DNA of 64,000 bases from Halichondria panicea (lineage: Eukaryota; Porifera; Demospongiae; Suberitida; Halichondriidae). The translations under genes and the position numbers were made by a program. Position 1 is the stretch's first letter; every line of letters begins with the position of its first letter. The notes below the pieces were generated by a model, which was not told the origin of the DNA, did not search any database, and worked only from the letters and a program-made list of their open reading frames with translations. Shown here one piece after another: positions 1-13,100 of this stretch. The DNA lies in the NCBI RefSeq assembly GCF_963675165.1, contig NC_087381.1:5643378-5707377 (forward strand), written 5' to 3'.

Positions 1-345
1 TTTGTTTACATACTGTATACACCAGTGTGGTTATCTGAACAATATACATTGCAGTCTTTATCAATGACTGTACAATAATTAAGACAATAAATACCCGTAC
101 ATTATTATTACAATGACTGGACAATAATTTTCCAGCCCATTGAATGAATGCATAATTATGTAGACACTCTGAGCAAATCCTTAAATGGATTGCAGTAGAG
201 TCAGTAGATATGTACTGATGTGTATACCTGATTTTATATACAGGAACTCCCCAAGGCAAATCACCCCACTATAACAATCAAACTGTTAAACCATAAAACC
301 AGAAATATTTCAAGAAAGTGTTATCTGCCCTCACTAACTCAATAT
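1..345 (+). promoter_or_regulatory. 5' flank of TRIM-A1
   Basis: This block matches 23465-23809 almost base for base, and its 3' part is conserved upstream of all five TRIM genes. A pyrimidine-rich stretch ending in CAG at 241-243 looks like a splice acceptor and may end an intron in the 5' UTR, leaving about 100 bases of leader before the ATG. No TATA box or start site can be assigned from sequence alone. Confidence 0.35.
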
Positions 346-2561
346 ATGGCCTCTAATACCAACTCCTCTGCAACCTGTGGCATATGCTCAGAGCTGTACC
401 AAGATCCACGCATGCTCAATTGCCTACACTCATTCTGCAAAAAATGCTTGGAAAAGAGACTCGACGAAGGACCTTCCAAATCGAGCCTAGCCTGCCCCAC
501 GTGCAATGAATCCTCCTCTCTGTCTAGTCGTGGTATAGAGTCACTATCAAAAGATCATAGGAAGACTTACGAAGCAGAGGTTGCTGAATTTGAAGGCTTG
601 ATCAAAGGTGACAAATCTGTTTTTTGCGATCACTGTGTGAAGGGGCAAGCTGCCTTCTTTTGTTGTAGCTGCTGCGAGTTTCTCTGTGAGAAATGTGCCG
701 ACCATCATCGCTCATGGAGGAAGACTAAAAACCACGAGTTAGTTAGCTGTACTAAAGAAGGTGGAAAGGAAAATATATTCAAGAGCGTAGCTCACAAGCC
801 TCTTACCTGCTCAGTACACTCGAAAGAATCTCTCGACTATTACTGCAACACATGCAACGACCTGCTCTGCATTCGCTGTGTGGTTGGAAAGCACAAAGAA
901 CATGCTTACGAAGAAATGGATTCTGTTCGAGAGAAGGAGAAATCCGAGCTTAGTTCTTACCTTGGGAAAACCGAGGCTGCAAAGGACAAGTTGAAGAATT
1001 CCATTTCACAAGTGGAAAAGGTCATGCAAGGTGTTCAAGCTAAACACAAGGAAGTCGATCATAAAATCAATGACATTTTCAACCACCTTCAGCGTAAACT
1101 AAAAGCTCGAAAAGATGCACTCTTGGCCAAAAGCGCTGATGTGGCACTCGGCAAAGAGACAGCGCTTACTCTCCAGGGTGAAGAGCTCAAGAAAATGGAA
1201 GATTCTCTTTCCGAAATTTGTTCAAAGTTAGAGTCAGTCACGCAAGAGTACACAGCCGTAGAAATGCTAGCTGCCAAGCAACCGATAACAATTCGAGCTC
1301 AACAACTTCTCGATACATTTGATAAATGCTCTCTTGATCCTTGCAAGTTAGATATAATGCCAGTATCTCTCCTTAGCACTCAACTTGAAAATGAAATTGA
1401 TACTTTTGGAGCTGTGTGTGGTGGTTGCATGCCAGGACAAAGTACAATTGATTTAGTGAAGCCAACTGCTGCTGTAGGGAAGGAGAGGAAGTTGCTTCTC
1501 ACTGCAAAAAATGGAAATGGAAAACCTTTTCCTCATGGCGGTGAATCGGTGAAAGTTTCTCTAGCACTGATGGGTTCGAATGAAGCAGGGATCTCCGGTG
1601 TTGTAGTCGACAAGAAGGATGGTACTTATGGTATTAGCTTCACACCAAACGCAGCTGGTGAACACAAGCTATCCATCACCATTAGCAACGAGCAAATTGA
1701 GGAGAGTCCATTTGCACTTTACGTTCGACAGCCGAGAAATTACGCTTCATTGTCTGCTAGTTCTCGTACATTTTCAGTTTCTAGTAACCCTGGTGATGTT
1801 GCCGTCGATGATGACAACAATGTGTACATTGCTGTAACTGGATATCACTGCATCTCAGTGTTTGATCAAAATGGTTCCAACGTTCGAACCATAGGAACAG
1901 CCGGAGGTAACAGATCTGCAGACGGTCAGTTCTACACCCCATTTGGAATTGCCTTGAAAGGAAACATCATGTATGTAGCTGACACATTTAACCCACGAAT
2001 ACAAAAACTTACTTTGGACGGCAAGTTCATTTCCAAGTTTGGTTCAAGTGGTTCTGGGAATGGACAGTTGAGCAACCCTCGAGGAATCGCTATTGGCAAG
2101 AATGGAAGAGTGTTTGTATCAGAATGGAGTAATCGGCGAGTTCCGTGTTCCAATCTGATGGTGAATTCTCTCACCACATTCAAGGCAACGCTGCTAATAA
2201 TAGCAATCTCGTTAACCCATGGGGATTAGCATTTGACAATGGCGGGAATCTACATGTTGCTGATTATAGCTCCCACTTGATCAAAGTGTTCACTCCAGAA
2301 GGCAATTTTGTTTCCCAGTACGGCAGTGGAATTATCCAATCTCCAGCAGGGATCGCTATTGACGATGAAGGTTTTACTTTTATCGGTCAGCACTACAACA
2401 CAAACGCTAAATATAACTACAGTCGATTGATTATTCTTAATGCCCAGCACCAGCAAGTTCATGTTATACCTAACTTTAAGCACGTCTCCGGACTTTGTAC
2501 TGACAAAGATGGTGATGTTTTTGTGTGCGATTACAACAACAGACGTGTTATGAAGTACTAA
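346..2561 (+). pseudogene. TRIM-NHL protein, copy A1, frameshifted
   Basis: Single-exon gene nearly identical to the intact copy at 23810. Domains in order: C3HC4 RING (C11, C14, C26, H28, C31, C34, C50, C53), two B-boxes (about 94-130 and 155-186), coiled coil (about 193-320), filamin/ABP280 repeat (about 366-465) and an NHL beta-propeller (from about 470). This is the layout of the TRIM2/TRIM3/TRIM71 class of cytoplasmic E3 ubiquitin ligases. One T is missing from a TTT run at about 2141 (compare 25605-25607), so the frame breaks inside the third NHL repeat; the open frame runs on to 2229 with unrelated residues, while the true remainder continues in another frame to the TAA at 2561. A shortened protein that keeps RING to filamin is possible. 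A consensus error in a T run cannot be excluded. Confidence 0.85.
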
Positions 2562-3988
2562 CAATATTTACTATTATAATTTATTCTAGAATACTGTTAT
2601 TATTGTGCGTATATATAATTATACGTATGTATAATTATAAAATTTCATGGTGCACATTGTTCAATTATCCCCATAATTAAATTAAATGGACAGTGCATAA
2701 TTATTGTCTGCAAAATTAGTTTCAGTATAGTTTTCCTACATTCTGAGGATTGAGCTTCAATGGATTTACAACCGAGAGCAACACAATGAATCCATAATTA
2801 TACTGACAGCAGTTAAGGTTAAGGTCATTACGATAAAACGTTATCGCATCTGTTTTACCGCTGTGGAGATGCAGCTTAATGCACAGAGTGAATGTTCTAT
2901 AATTATATGAGCATCTTCTTGTTCAGTTATAGATTCAACAAACAAGAAGTATTTCACTTGTAGTGGCAAATGTTCATAAGGCATAGGGCAGAGCAGTTAA
3001 CGCGAAAATTAAAAACTGCATGAGCGTTATTATATAATGGGTATACAACAACAATTTAGGAGAGTATTAGATTAGTTGTGTTCATGGGTTTTATATATTT
3101 ACGTAGACAGCTGCCCTTCACGACAAGAATTAACACTATAATTATAGTAATAATGTCTGCATAATTATAAGCACTATAAAACGATCTGAACAAAACAAGT
3201 GACTTTATAATCTAGTTTTCTATACTGTAGCTCTATGCATTCAGACAGTATAATAGCTATAATTATATGCACCATATAAAAACTTGCCACTCATAACAAC
3301 AGCCTATATATACGTGCTTCTATATAATATATATATAGTCATACCGCTATTTAGACTAAGGATATAGTGGCACTAGACAATAAAACAGTTAGTATCTATG
3401 CTAGAACCTGGGCATCACAAGGCTTTCCTGTGAGTGTGAAAGTTCTTTTACCTAATTATGGGTTATACTTTTTTGCCACTTTTCCTCATTTTCAAGCAAT
3501 CCACGACTTTGGTGAGCCCGTTTCCAATGCAGTCTCGTCGACTTTAATGGATTCATTTTGCATGGTACTACGATCATGTTTGCTGAATTTAGAGTCTCTT
3601 GGCTTGAGATGAACAATAGTCGTTGGATTCTTGCTCTGCATATAATAATAATTATAGATATTGTCACGACTCTGAGACCATACTATATAAACAGACAGTC
3701 TAACTTGAATTACAATGGAAGGGGCACATACTAGTGTAAACCCTCGGCGTTAATTTGTGATTTAGTGTAGTCTACAGCCTCACGTCAAAGCCACGTGTAC
3801 ATCTAGGCCAATGTGCAGGTTCAAGCTTCTTAGCTTCTTAGCTTTTGCTCCCTTTTATTCGACAATGAAGCTTTAAAATCAAAACTACTACGTTTTGAGG
3901 TAATTATGTATAGGTGCTTGTCGTAGTACATTGTAGGGGCCTTCACACATGCATGCATGCACTGTCTATATAATTATAATTGAAGATA
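2562..3988. other. intergenic, between convergent 3' ends
   Basis: AT-rich spacer between the stop codons of TRIM-A1 (+) and receptor copy 1 (-). It is nearly the same at 26030-27484 and 51192-52697, with small indels (a 22-base stretch near 3084 is missing relative to A2). It holds many TATAATTATA-type palindromes, AT microsatellite near 3320-3340 and an ATGC run near 3950. The short open frames here start at GTG or drift between copies and are not supported as genes. Confidence 0.5.
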
Positions 3989-6900
3989 CTACAATCTGCA
4001 TACCAGATTGTTTTTTCCTGAGGTAGAAGTAGATGCACCACTGTCAGTCTTGCTTCGGCACCGCTTTAGAAAATTTGTAACCTAAAAATTTAGAAGATAC
4101 ATAAAAATTAATGCTAAAATAACGATATACAACACACCTTTTCACTCCGGAGCACATGGAAGAAAAATACGAACAGGCCTTGCAGTGAGTTAAAGATAGT
4201 GAACAACCATGCAAACACAATAGTGTTGCTGTTGACTGAGAGTAGACCAAACACCCAAGTCAGCCCGAGTAGTGGAAGAAGAATTATAGTGGCCTTGAAG
4301 AGTTGTCTGCATAATTTACGCACACATGCATTGGGATCAACACACGTTGCATTTACTGAATAGTATAGTGAGCACTCACGAGAATAACTGTAAAGATTCC
4401 TTTTTTCCTCTTTGTTGCATGGTTAATTTTTTTTGTTTATAGACACTGCACAAAGCAGCCAAGAGAAAGAATACGTTTACCTGTACAGGTAATCGTCATA
4501 AAGAAAATGTTAGTCAAGGTAACTGATAGACCGGACCCTATAACAACTGCAAAATGTCCTAATTCAATCCAAATGGTTGCAAGCTAAAGAGATCTCACCA
4601 GAACAACTAGTAGCATCGGTGCAACAAATGCCCATACGGCTCCTTTATCACCGGCACCAACAGCAATCCAACAACTGCATTGTACATAAGGGACAATAAA
4701 ATAATGTTGTCAGTATAATTATACACATTCTAATAAGAATTTGGAGAGGTGAATCGAAAACTTACTACTCTTCTGTGCCATACTGGTCATGAATAAGTCC
4801 AGCAGATATAGCCACCGGTATCACTGGAACACCTGCAAAACAAATCCAATGCATTCGACATAATGCTCACTGAACATGCAGTAGAATGGGCAGTGGAATG
4901 CATGGGTCTAAGGGGCACTCTGCTTCCCTTGATCTCAGAGGTCAAAAGGCAACAAGCACTTTAATGTCTCGGTATTAATAGTGGTCAAGGGCCCATAATT
5001 ATACCTAGTATATACATCGCATAATTATACAAAATAGAATTTACCCCATCCAATAATAAAGAATATCCACCATTTCTTGGATATTTGGCTGAAGACAACC
5101 ACCAACATGAGATAGAGCATGATTCCTTCACAGAGCATCCAAAAGAACACAGCAGTGAACAAGTAGTGAAGGAGAGCAGCCACAAACGCACACGCTATCT
5201 GAAAGTGATGGCAAATTAATGGAGATCATACTATAATTATGTGGCGCACCTATGAATGTGATTATAACCGTAAGTAAAATAATTATTACGATAGATCATA
5301 GTTAATATTGTAAAAACAAAAGTATATGCATACGCGTTGAGTAAAATGCAAAGTCGCGGATCATACTTCATAATTATTCGTTTTTCGAGTGACAAAATAT
5401 TGATTTTTCTATCAAGTAAGCAGTAAATATGACACTGTAATGTCATAACGTGAAATTTTTGAGACGCTTAAATTTCGTGGAATGGCCTCTAAAAGCATTT
5501 CGTCCAATAAATTTCGTGGATTGACTGCTTACCAGAAGCCACACCTTTAATCTTTGCACTTTATAGCAGATAATCGTGAAATTAATTTCATGTGTAGGAT
5601 TGCTAATCCATGAAAACAGCAAAAATTAAACCCCTCGAAAATTGTGTGCTTATATAATTATATACGGTACGTATTTGCGATCTTCTTTTGTGATACCATA
5701 ATGACATACAATACAGTCATAATTATAATGGTCACTGATTCGAGAACAAAACTTCAACTTTGGCATGCCATTGTCTGTGAAAGGTGAAAGGCATAAACTG
5801 CACCAGCTATACGATACTATAAACACTATAAGTACACGACTCAAGTAACACCTTGTTGGCCACAGCAGTCTGTATTCCTGACAAGAACGCCACGTAACCA
5901 AGGAGCAAAGAAATAGACAGGTTGAGATGGATGAAGTTATGAACTCTGGTCAGCAGTTCTTTTCTAAACATCAACAGCATAAAACGTTGTACGTGTATAC
6001 AAAGCTATTTATAGTTTTTCGATGATTACCTCAATGCCAGGAAATAGATGATAGTTAACAGAAGAAAAAAGATGGAGATGGAACAACCGACATAAGTCAA
6101 CAACGATAGAGCAAACCTGATCTCTGGAGTTGTGTCCTACAAAAGGACCAAACGTATTATAATTATTCATCCAAGTAACGTACTGCACGAGGCTCACATT
6201 CAGTGCTCCAGTGACATCCATTAGAACAGCAAATGCTGTGAAATGACTGCTCTCACAGACAATATTATATACTCTCATTTGCTTGTCTTCATCCACACTG
6301 ACTGTAGTCACACCTTCCATGGACCACCTGCTGTTGGCCGCATCACTAACAATAAAGTAATTGTGACATTTTGATTGAACAACGATTAGGCAAAATTAAT
6401 GATAGCTCACCTAGAAACACTCCAAAATACACATGTGGCATTTTCTGCAACTTCACTTTCAGAAAACTGCACGTAATATATATGGATTAGTGACGCTCGT
6501 AAGTTCAACTGTTATAATTATTTATTGCCTTTTGGGTAGTGAAATTGAAGGTTGCCTTTGTCTGAAAGTTATTTAACTTCACATCGGAGAAGACTTGACT
6601 AGAAATAACCTGTGAGACCGGTCTGGTCGTGTTCCTGTGTATAAGCATATACAATGAGACTGAGCAGAACATGACTAAGAGTACTGTACATTTCAAGATT
6701 GGTTTTTGGAAGAAAACCCTCCAAGTTGGAGAATAGAATGTTAACTGCTGAAACATTCCCTTCTGAAAATTGAAACCGATAAGGATAATTTTGTTTACCA
6801 CTGATGTGTATATTATATGAAATACCTCGGGCGCCTCTCTCCGCAAAGAGAGCAGCTGGTATCACAGTTTGAGCTGAGCCTGTTTCTTCACTGACTTTAA

Positions 6901-9900
6901 TAACTTCAGGAAATGTAATGTCTTCCAAATTAGTGGGGTCAACTTTCATTGCAGATAGCACTGCATGCATGCATGGACGGTAAATACAAATAATTATAAA
7001 TACTAGAGCACTAAACTCTCAGTATTAGTCGGGGTATACTTTTAAAGTACATGTATAGATTACATGCAAGTCATAATTAATCAAAATTGTCTGTTCCGAG
7101 CACATCACCCCATATCCGGGGCAAGGCTGGATAACGGCATTTTCACAACCGACTTTTGTCTTTTTAAACCTTCATAATTATGAACACGATGTCATGAGCT
7201 CCAAAGGCACTACTGTGGCATCCAGCAAACAATTCAGGTGCATGAGCAGACTCGAATAAAAACATCACAGACAAGTACGCAGACAAACTACTATAACCTG
7301 GGTACCGCGGCGCGCCATGCATAGAACAAAATAATAATTATTAGCTATAATACGTCTGTTGAAGTACGCATACCGATATTCTGTCTCACAAGTGTGATTT
7401 CAGTCATGTCGCCTGTATCCACAGCTTCACTTCTTAGTGCCAATGACACATACTGACCATATAACTCTGCATTCAACAGCAATTGCTGACTCTCAGCAGA
7501 AGAACCCTGACAAGATTGTATATTATTAACATAATTCAATACCTTTGCCATTATTATACCTCTTGCAATCTTTCCCATCCTTCTGTATTCCTCTCATCAA
7601 GAACATTGCTGAGAATGTTCAGAACTCCCTATATACAAATAAAAGCAATAAAGCAAAAGGGAAATATTTTACTGTCTTACTTCACTAAAATTGAGAGAGG
7701 ACATGGGACCAGCAGACTCTATGTTTTGAATTAGGTAATTCACACTTGACTTGACAATCAAATTAGTAGTGCTGAGGTCTTGAGGGAATATGGTGGAGTC
7801 TCCTGTTGCATTGACATTAGTAGCCTCCGCAAGAGAAGTAAGAAGATCATCAACTTCATTCTGAGAGGCATTTCTAAGAAATATATCATTTGCCTGAACG
7901 GGGAAAACTATAGCTGGTGAAAGATTGTATTACTTCACACGAATACATGCACTGTCATCTAATATTATTACCGTTCATGACAATACGTATTAAACTGCAA
8001 AAGTCTTACCGTGTTATTCAATATACTGATTTCTTCCCTAGCACAGTTATCAGTATTCACTGCTTCCCACATTCCTTTAAGTGTACAGAAACGAGTTGCA
8101 GTACCTGTATAATAATAATATACATGCACATCACATGCACAATCTCAATAATGACATAATTATATACCTGAAGTTGTTCCAGTTCCATTTTGTGGGCATT
8201 GCCGGGAATAGGAAAAGCCAGCCACAGTGACAGGGAAGAAAAGCCACCAGACAGAATCCTGTTCAGCTTCACAAACCATCACGCCTATAATAAAGCAAAA
8301 AAAGTTCGATTAACAAATGAATATAACCACTCGCTTCGCTCAGCCCAAAGAGCTTACAAAAACCACAACTATAATTCTGAATGCAACATTACCTGGACAT
8401 GAAGAACCAACAGTACCCAGGTCAATAGTGGTGTCGTTTCTTGCAGCTACAAATATTGTCACAGGAGCTATTGTTGAAAGTTGCGGATTGCCATTGTCTG
8501 TTGCTATGACCATGAACGAGTGTGAGGATGCATTCTCAAAGTCCAGCCTCTCCTGTGTAAATATTGCACCCGAATTGTCAACTCTAAACACATCAGTTTC
8601 AGCCAGAACGTAAGCAATCAACAAGTCATTGTCTCTGTCTACAGCACCGACACATAGCACAGTAATGTTGAGTGGAGTATTCTCGGGTATAGTCGTGGAA
8701 TAAGCAGCCATGGAAAACATTGGAGCATTGTCATTTTCATTAAGCACGTTCACCGTAATGCTTGCAAAAGCTGGAGGGGTGACTTTATCGGTAGCTCTAA
8801 CTGTCAGTGTGTAAGTCTGAGTGTCCTCAAAGTCTAGATATGAAGTGACTAATAGTTGACCAGTGTTAGGCTCAAGTGAAAACTTATTTTGCTCATTTCC
8901 ACTAGTAATGTCATATGTGAGGTTTTCGGTATCCACATCAGTGGCCATCACGATAATCAACAAATGTCCAAATAAAACGGATTCAGATATCTCAACATAA
9001 TATTCAGAGACTTGAAAGGAAGGACTGATGCAATCAAAGTTCATACTCGTAGTCAGTAGACAAGAAGTGCCATTACAACACGGGTTGTCGGTACAGATAC
9101 CGTCACTATTCACTAGGGGACCACAATCACATTGTTCTCCCTCCTCCTCATCCAGGAGATTGTTGCCACACAGACTGTCTGCTAATAAGCAACCGTCACC
9201 TGTGTGCATGAGTACATGCAAGGGACTAAATTACGGACGCTATATATAAAAGACCGCTAGCAAAATATCCTCCAAATAAGGAAACTAATGCTTCCATGGC
9301 CACTGCCCTCCCCACTCACTTGAGCTCTGCCCACGATCACGAATAACTCCCAACATCTCGGCTCGGCTGCGTGGAGAGAACTGATCGTTGTTGGGCTGAC
9401 TACCATCTAAGGGGAACGCGTCCATTAGGTACACACCGCCAGCCTCAGGGGGATCCACAGGGGGGTCATGCTGTGTGAGGGTGGAGGTAAATATTGGGTT
9501 GGGGTCATGCTGTGTGGGGGGTGGAGGTAATATTGGGTGGGGGGTCATATAATGTGTGGGGGTAGAGGTAATATTGGGTGGGGGTCATGCTGTGTGAGGG
9601 GTATGTGTGCGCATGCATGTATGTGTATTGTAGAGGATGGGTCCATCTCTATAGAATTTTGACTGCTCATGCAGCAAAAATTACACGGTATATAAAATTA
9701 TACGTATGTATATGATTATAGCAGGCCATTGAAAAGCACAGTCATGGTATATAATTATATATACACGCACATGTATGTTATACACTGTACATAATTATAG
9801 TAACGCACTGTTGAGCCGAAGTTGTGTCCTGCCTCGTGTGCAAAGGTGAACGCGGCTATGGCAGAAGGGATGCGAGTGTTGTAGTTTAAGATGCTCACAA

Positions 9901-10066
9901 TCCCCGCATTGAGGGTCCGGTTCACACCTCCAGAGAAGGTCTGGTTCGCATCTCCAGGGAAGGTCTGAATGTTCTCACAGATGCCACCTGAACAATATAT
10001 GTGTATTATATGCATGTGTGGGGGAGGAGGAGAGAGTGTGTGTGTGTGAGAGAAGTGTTCGTGGGG

Positions 10067-10141
<75 letters not shown>

Positions 10142-13100
10142 AGGGTATATATACGTACAATGCGTCATGCAAGTATCCATTTGGGTGGGTGGAATTGTGT
10201 CCACTGTTCACTCAAACAGAATGCTCCCCTAACAATGTATCGGGCGTTTCTAAAACTTGAAGCAGGGGAGTGCTGATGTATATACGTATATGGTTGGCAT
10301 CTGTAGGACAGAAGTTCTAGAATGCTACTACGATTTATAAACTAGCGAAATACAAATTTAGAGATAAAATTAATGCTCAAGAATGATAGTGGGATAAAAG
10401 TTAGGGTCCTTCGTGTGCATTTACTGTAGGAAATGGAGGTCGCAAAGGAGTGTTTATATACATGCAGTTATACAAACGTGGGATCTAATTTACGCAGGAT
10501 AAACTAATGGCAGCATAGCTAGACTCTATAGAGACAAGACGATTACATGTACATGACAGGATAGACTTTCCAAACCAATTATACCCGTTGTGAGAATTAA
10601 AGAAATCGTCTACAATAGCCGTTCATTAGTATTTCGTTAGTATTCATTAGTATTTCGAACACCAGTGTACCACACACCCACCCACACACACCCACACTCC
10701 ACATCTCCACACACACACACACCCACACACACCTGCCGCATTGACTCCAGGTTGTGGTGCCACGTACGCTAATCCTACAACACCATTGTCAAAATCACGA
10801 CTAGTGAACCGATAACTCAGACAGTACTGCGACCAATCAGCTGTCGAGTGCTCGGTGAGAAATTCCAGTACGCTAATAAACTGGTTATCGTAGAAAGTGC
10901 CACTAGCAGGAGGAGAGTTCTCGACCTCCATACCAAGAATACCAAAATGAATGCCGTCAGCCAACCCGTCATCGTCAAAGTCGGTACCCTCAAATATTCT
11001 GCTTCCCTGCAAGTGGAGGAGGGGTTACAGTTAAGTATGGTAATTTATTATCATAATGAAAGCACCACGTCACGGATGCTGATGCCTCGGTGGATGTGTC
11101 AAAGCTACATCTACTATAGCTATTGCTAATATGTGTGATATTGATGAACAATTTTCTGAATGACCCTGTGGGAAAAGAAATTGATTGGGACCACTTTGTT
11201 AAAAATGTGTTAGACGACACAAGTATACAGTGTTTTTTGCATTTAGCCATAATCATATTTTTGCTGCGTGCAGGGAATTAACTCAAAAAGTGGGAAATGA
11301 TTCCAATTGGACCATGCATGATTGCAATCAATGGCTGCTGCACCATGCAGTAGAGCAGAGCCTTCTCTTATTCTCACTCTTGCAGCTACCAATAGCTAGC
11401 ATTCTATATAGCGCAGAGCTAGCTACTAAGGAAGTAGCAACACTCCAGAGACAATTATATAACATAACTCAAGAACGAAGTATATCTAGTATTATTTTGC
11501 AAATCCACGAATTAATCCGGCCAAAAAGTATTACTAAGGATTGAACTGCAGCAAAGGCAGGTCTCTTGGTTGGATGTTTAAGTATGTGTAGATATTATTT
11601 AAGTGTACTGCTATACTACCTAGAGTACAATTATACCCCCCCCCCACACACACACATACACCACACACATCCTCACTCATCACACACCCCTCACCGTCAA
11701 TATAATAGTTGACATCACGCTCAGTGGATTGTCTCCAGCTGCTTCCAAAGCAGTCACAAATTTGTAATCAGCAATCGCATACAGCCAACATCTAACCAGA
11801 GTGGAATCGAACCCTGTTGTCTGGCGTTTTTGAAGTCTTGCTGACTCAGCACTACGGATGACAGAGTCTTGCAATTGTAGAAGCTCCCTACGTAAGGCTT
11901 CATGGGAGGAGCCACAGGTTGCCCTGGAAACAGTGGATAAGTCGAGATCTGAGTGCCGATAAATGACACTGTGGTGACTTGCATCTCGAAGATATCTGCG
12001 AGAAATATGAATGTGTGTTAATTGCATTTACCGTAAAGCAGATAATTATATAAACTTTCGAGGAATGACCGCTAGAAAGTTTTCGGGAATTTAATTTTCA
12101 CGAAATAGTAGCCTTTTTGCAGCATGCATGCATGCATGCGATATTAAATTCGTGAGTATAAATGGTTCGTGGTAAATACTTAATCAGCGAAAATCGTGAA
12201 CATAATTATGCTCTCGAAATAATACCCGCTAGCTAATTTTTATACATGACCTGAAAAGTTCTAATGAAGGCCCTATGTGAAATCAAATTTGCAAGGAATA
12301 ACATAGTGATGATTATCCCTAAATGTATTCATTTACAACTGCCAAGTAGGAAAGGCAATGCATGAATAATGGTAGTACTAATTTTATTCATTGCCTTTCC
12401 TGCTAGTTGCAGTTACAACAGCTTTAGCACGAGTATCTGTGACGTAGGTCTGGAGGAATGCCTTTTGTGTGCAGTCTATTGGAGATGCGCATATGAACTC
12501 TTGTTTTACGCATACAATGTACGTTCAACTTTCTGCTATTTACAACTACACAAAACATATTATACATAGAGGGCAAGCCTCTAGTGTAATGAACAATTAG
12601 AGCTTTCAACACAATGTCATGATTGCATAAGCTAACGTAGTGCCCCACCCTCTTCCTTACCTGCGCGAGGGTTCAATATGGTACATCTCCTCATCGGCAA
12701 TAATCGTTCCGTCAAACACCTCATGAGCCAGGTTGCCATGCACACGAACAGAAGGGTCATCTGCATTGACATGTATAATAAATACAGCTTATATTTATGT
12801 ACATAGCGGAAAATGTTTGCAGGTGTAAATTTTTGCGTTGAATGTTCTGCTGTTGTTCCTCAAAAAAAGCAAAGATTTGCACCGTATATATAATATAGTA
12901 TGTATTTGTTTTGGTACAATAACCTAATTCTGCCCAGACATGCAGATTACCAAATTACAGCACATTAATTCCGAATATCAGGTTTGCAATTGCAATCACA
13001 TGCAAAGAGTTGCCCGCATACTTTGCAATGCAAAGTTAGAAACGCAATCAAGCTTGTGCAGTGTTATTCGCATTCGAATAACACTGCATTCACCCGATAT

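Noticed and set aside
3367..3612. Plus-strand 81-aa frame in the A1 spacer
   Set aside because: Starts at GTG, is shortened or shifted in A2 and A3, and shows no domain.
8340..9221. Separate cadherin gene starting at the ATG-like codons before the fusion exon
   Set aside because: Those codons lie in the intron upstream of a good CAG acceptor, and the exon begins with disintegrin sequence in phase with the protease exon.
10018..10276. Long open frames of poly-Val/Cys or Thr/His around 10001-10276
   Set aside because: They only translate the GT microsatellite and are absent in the other copies.
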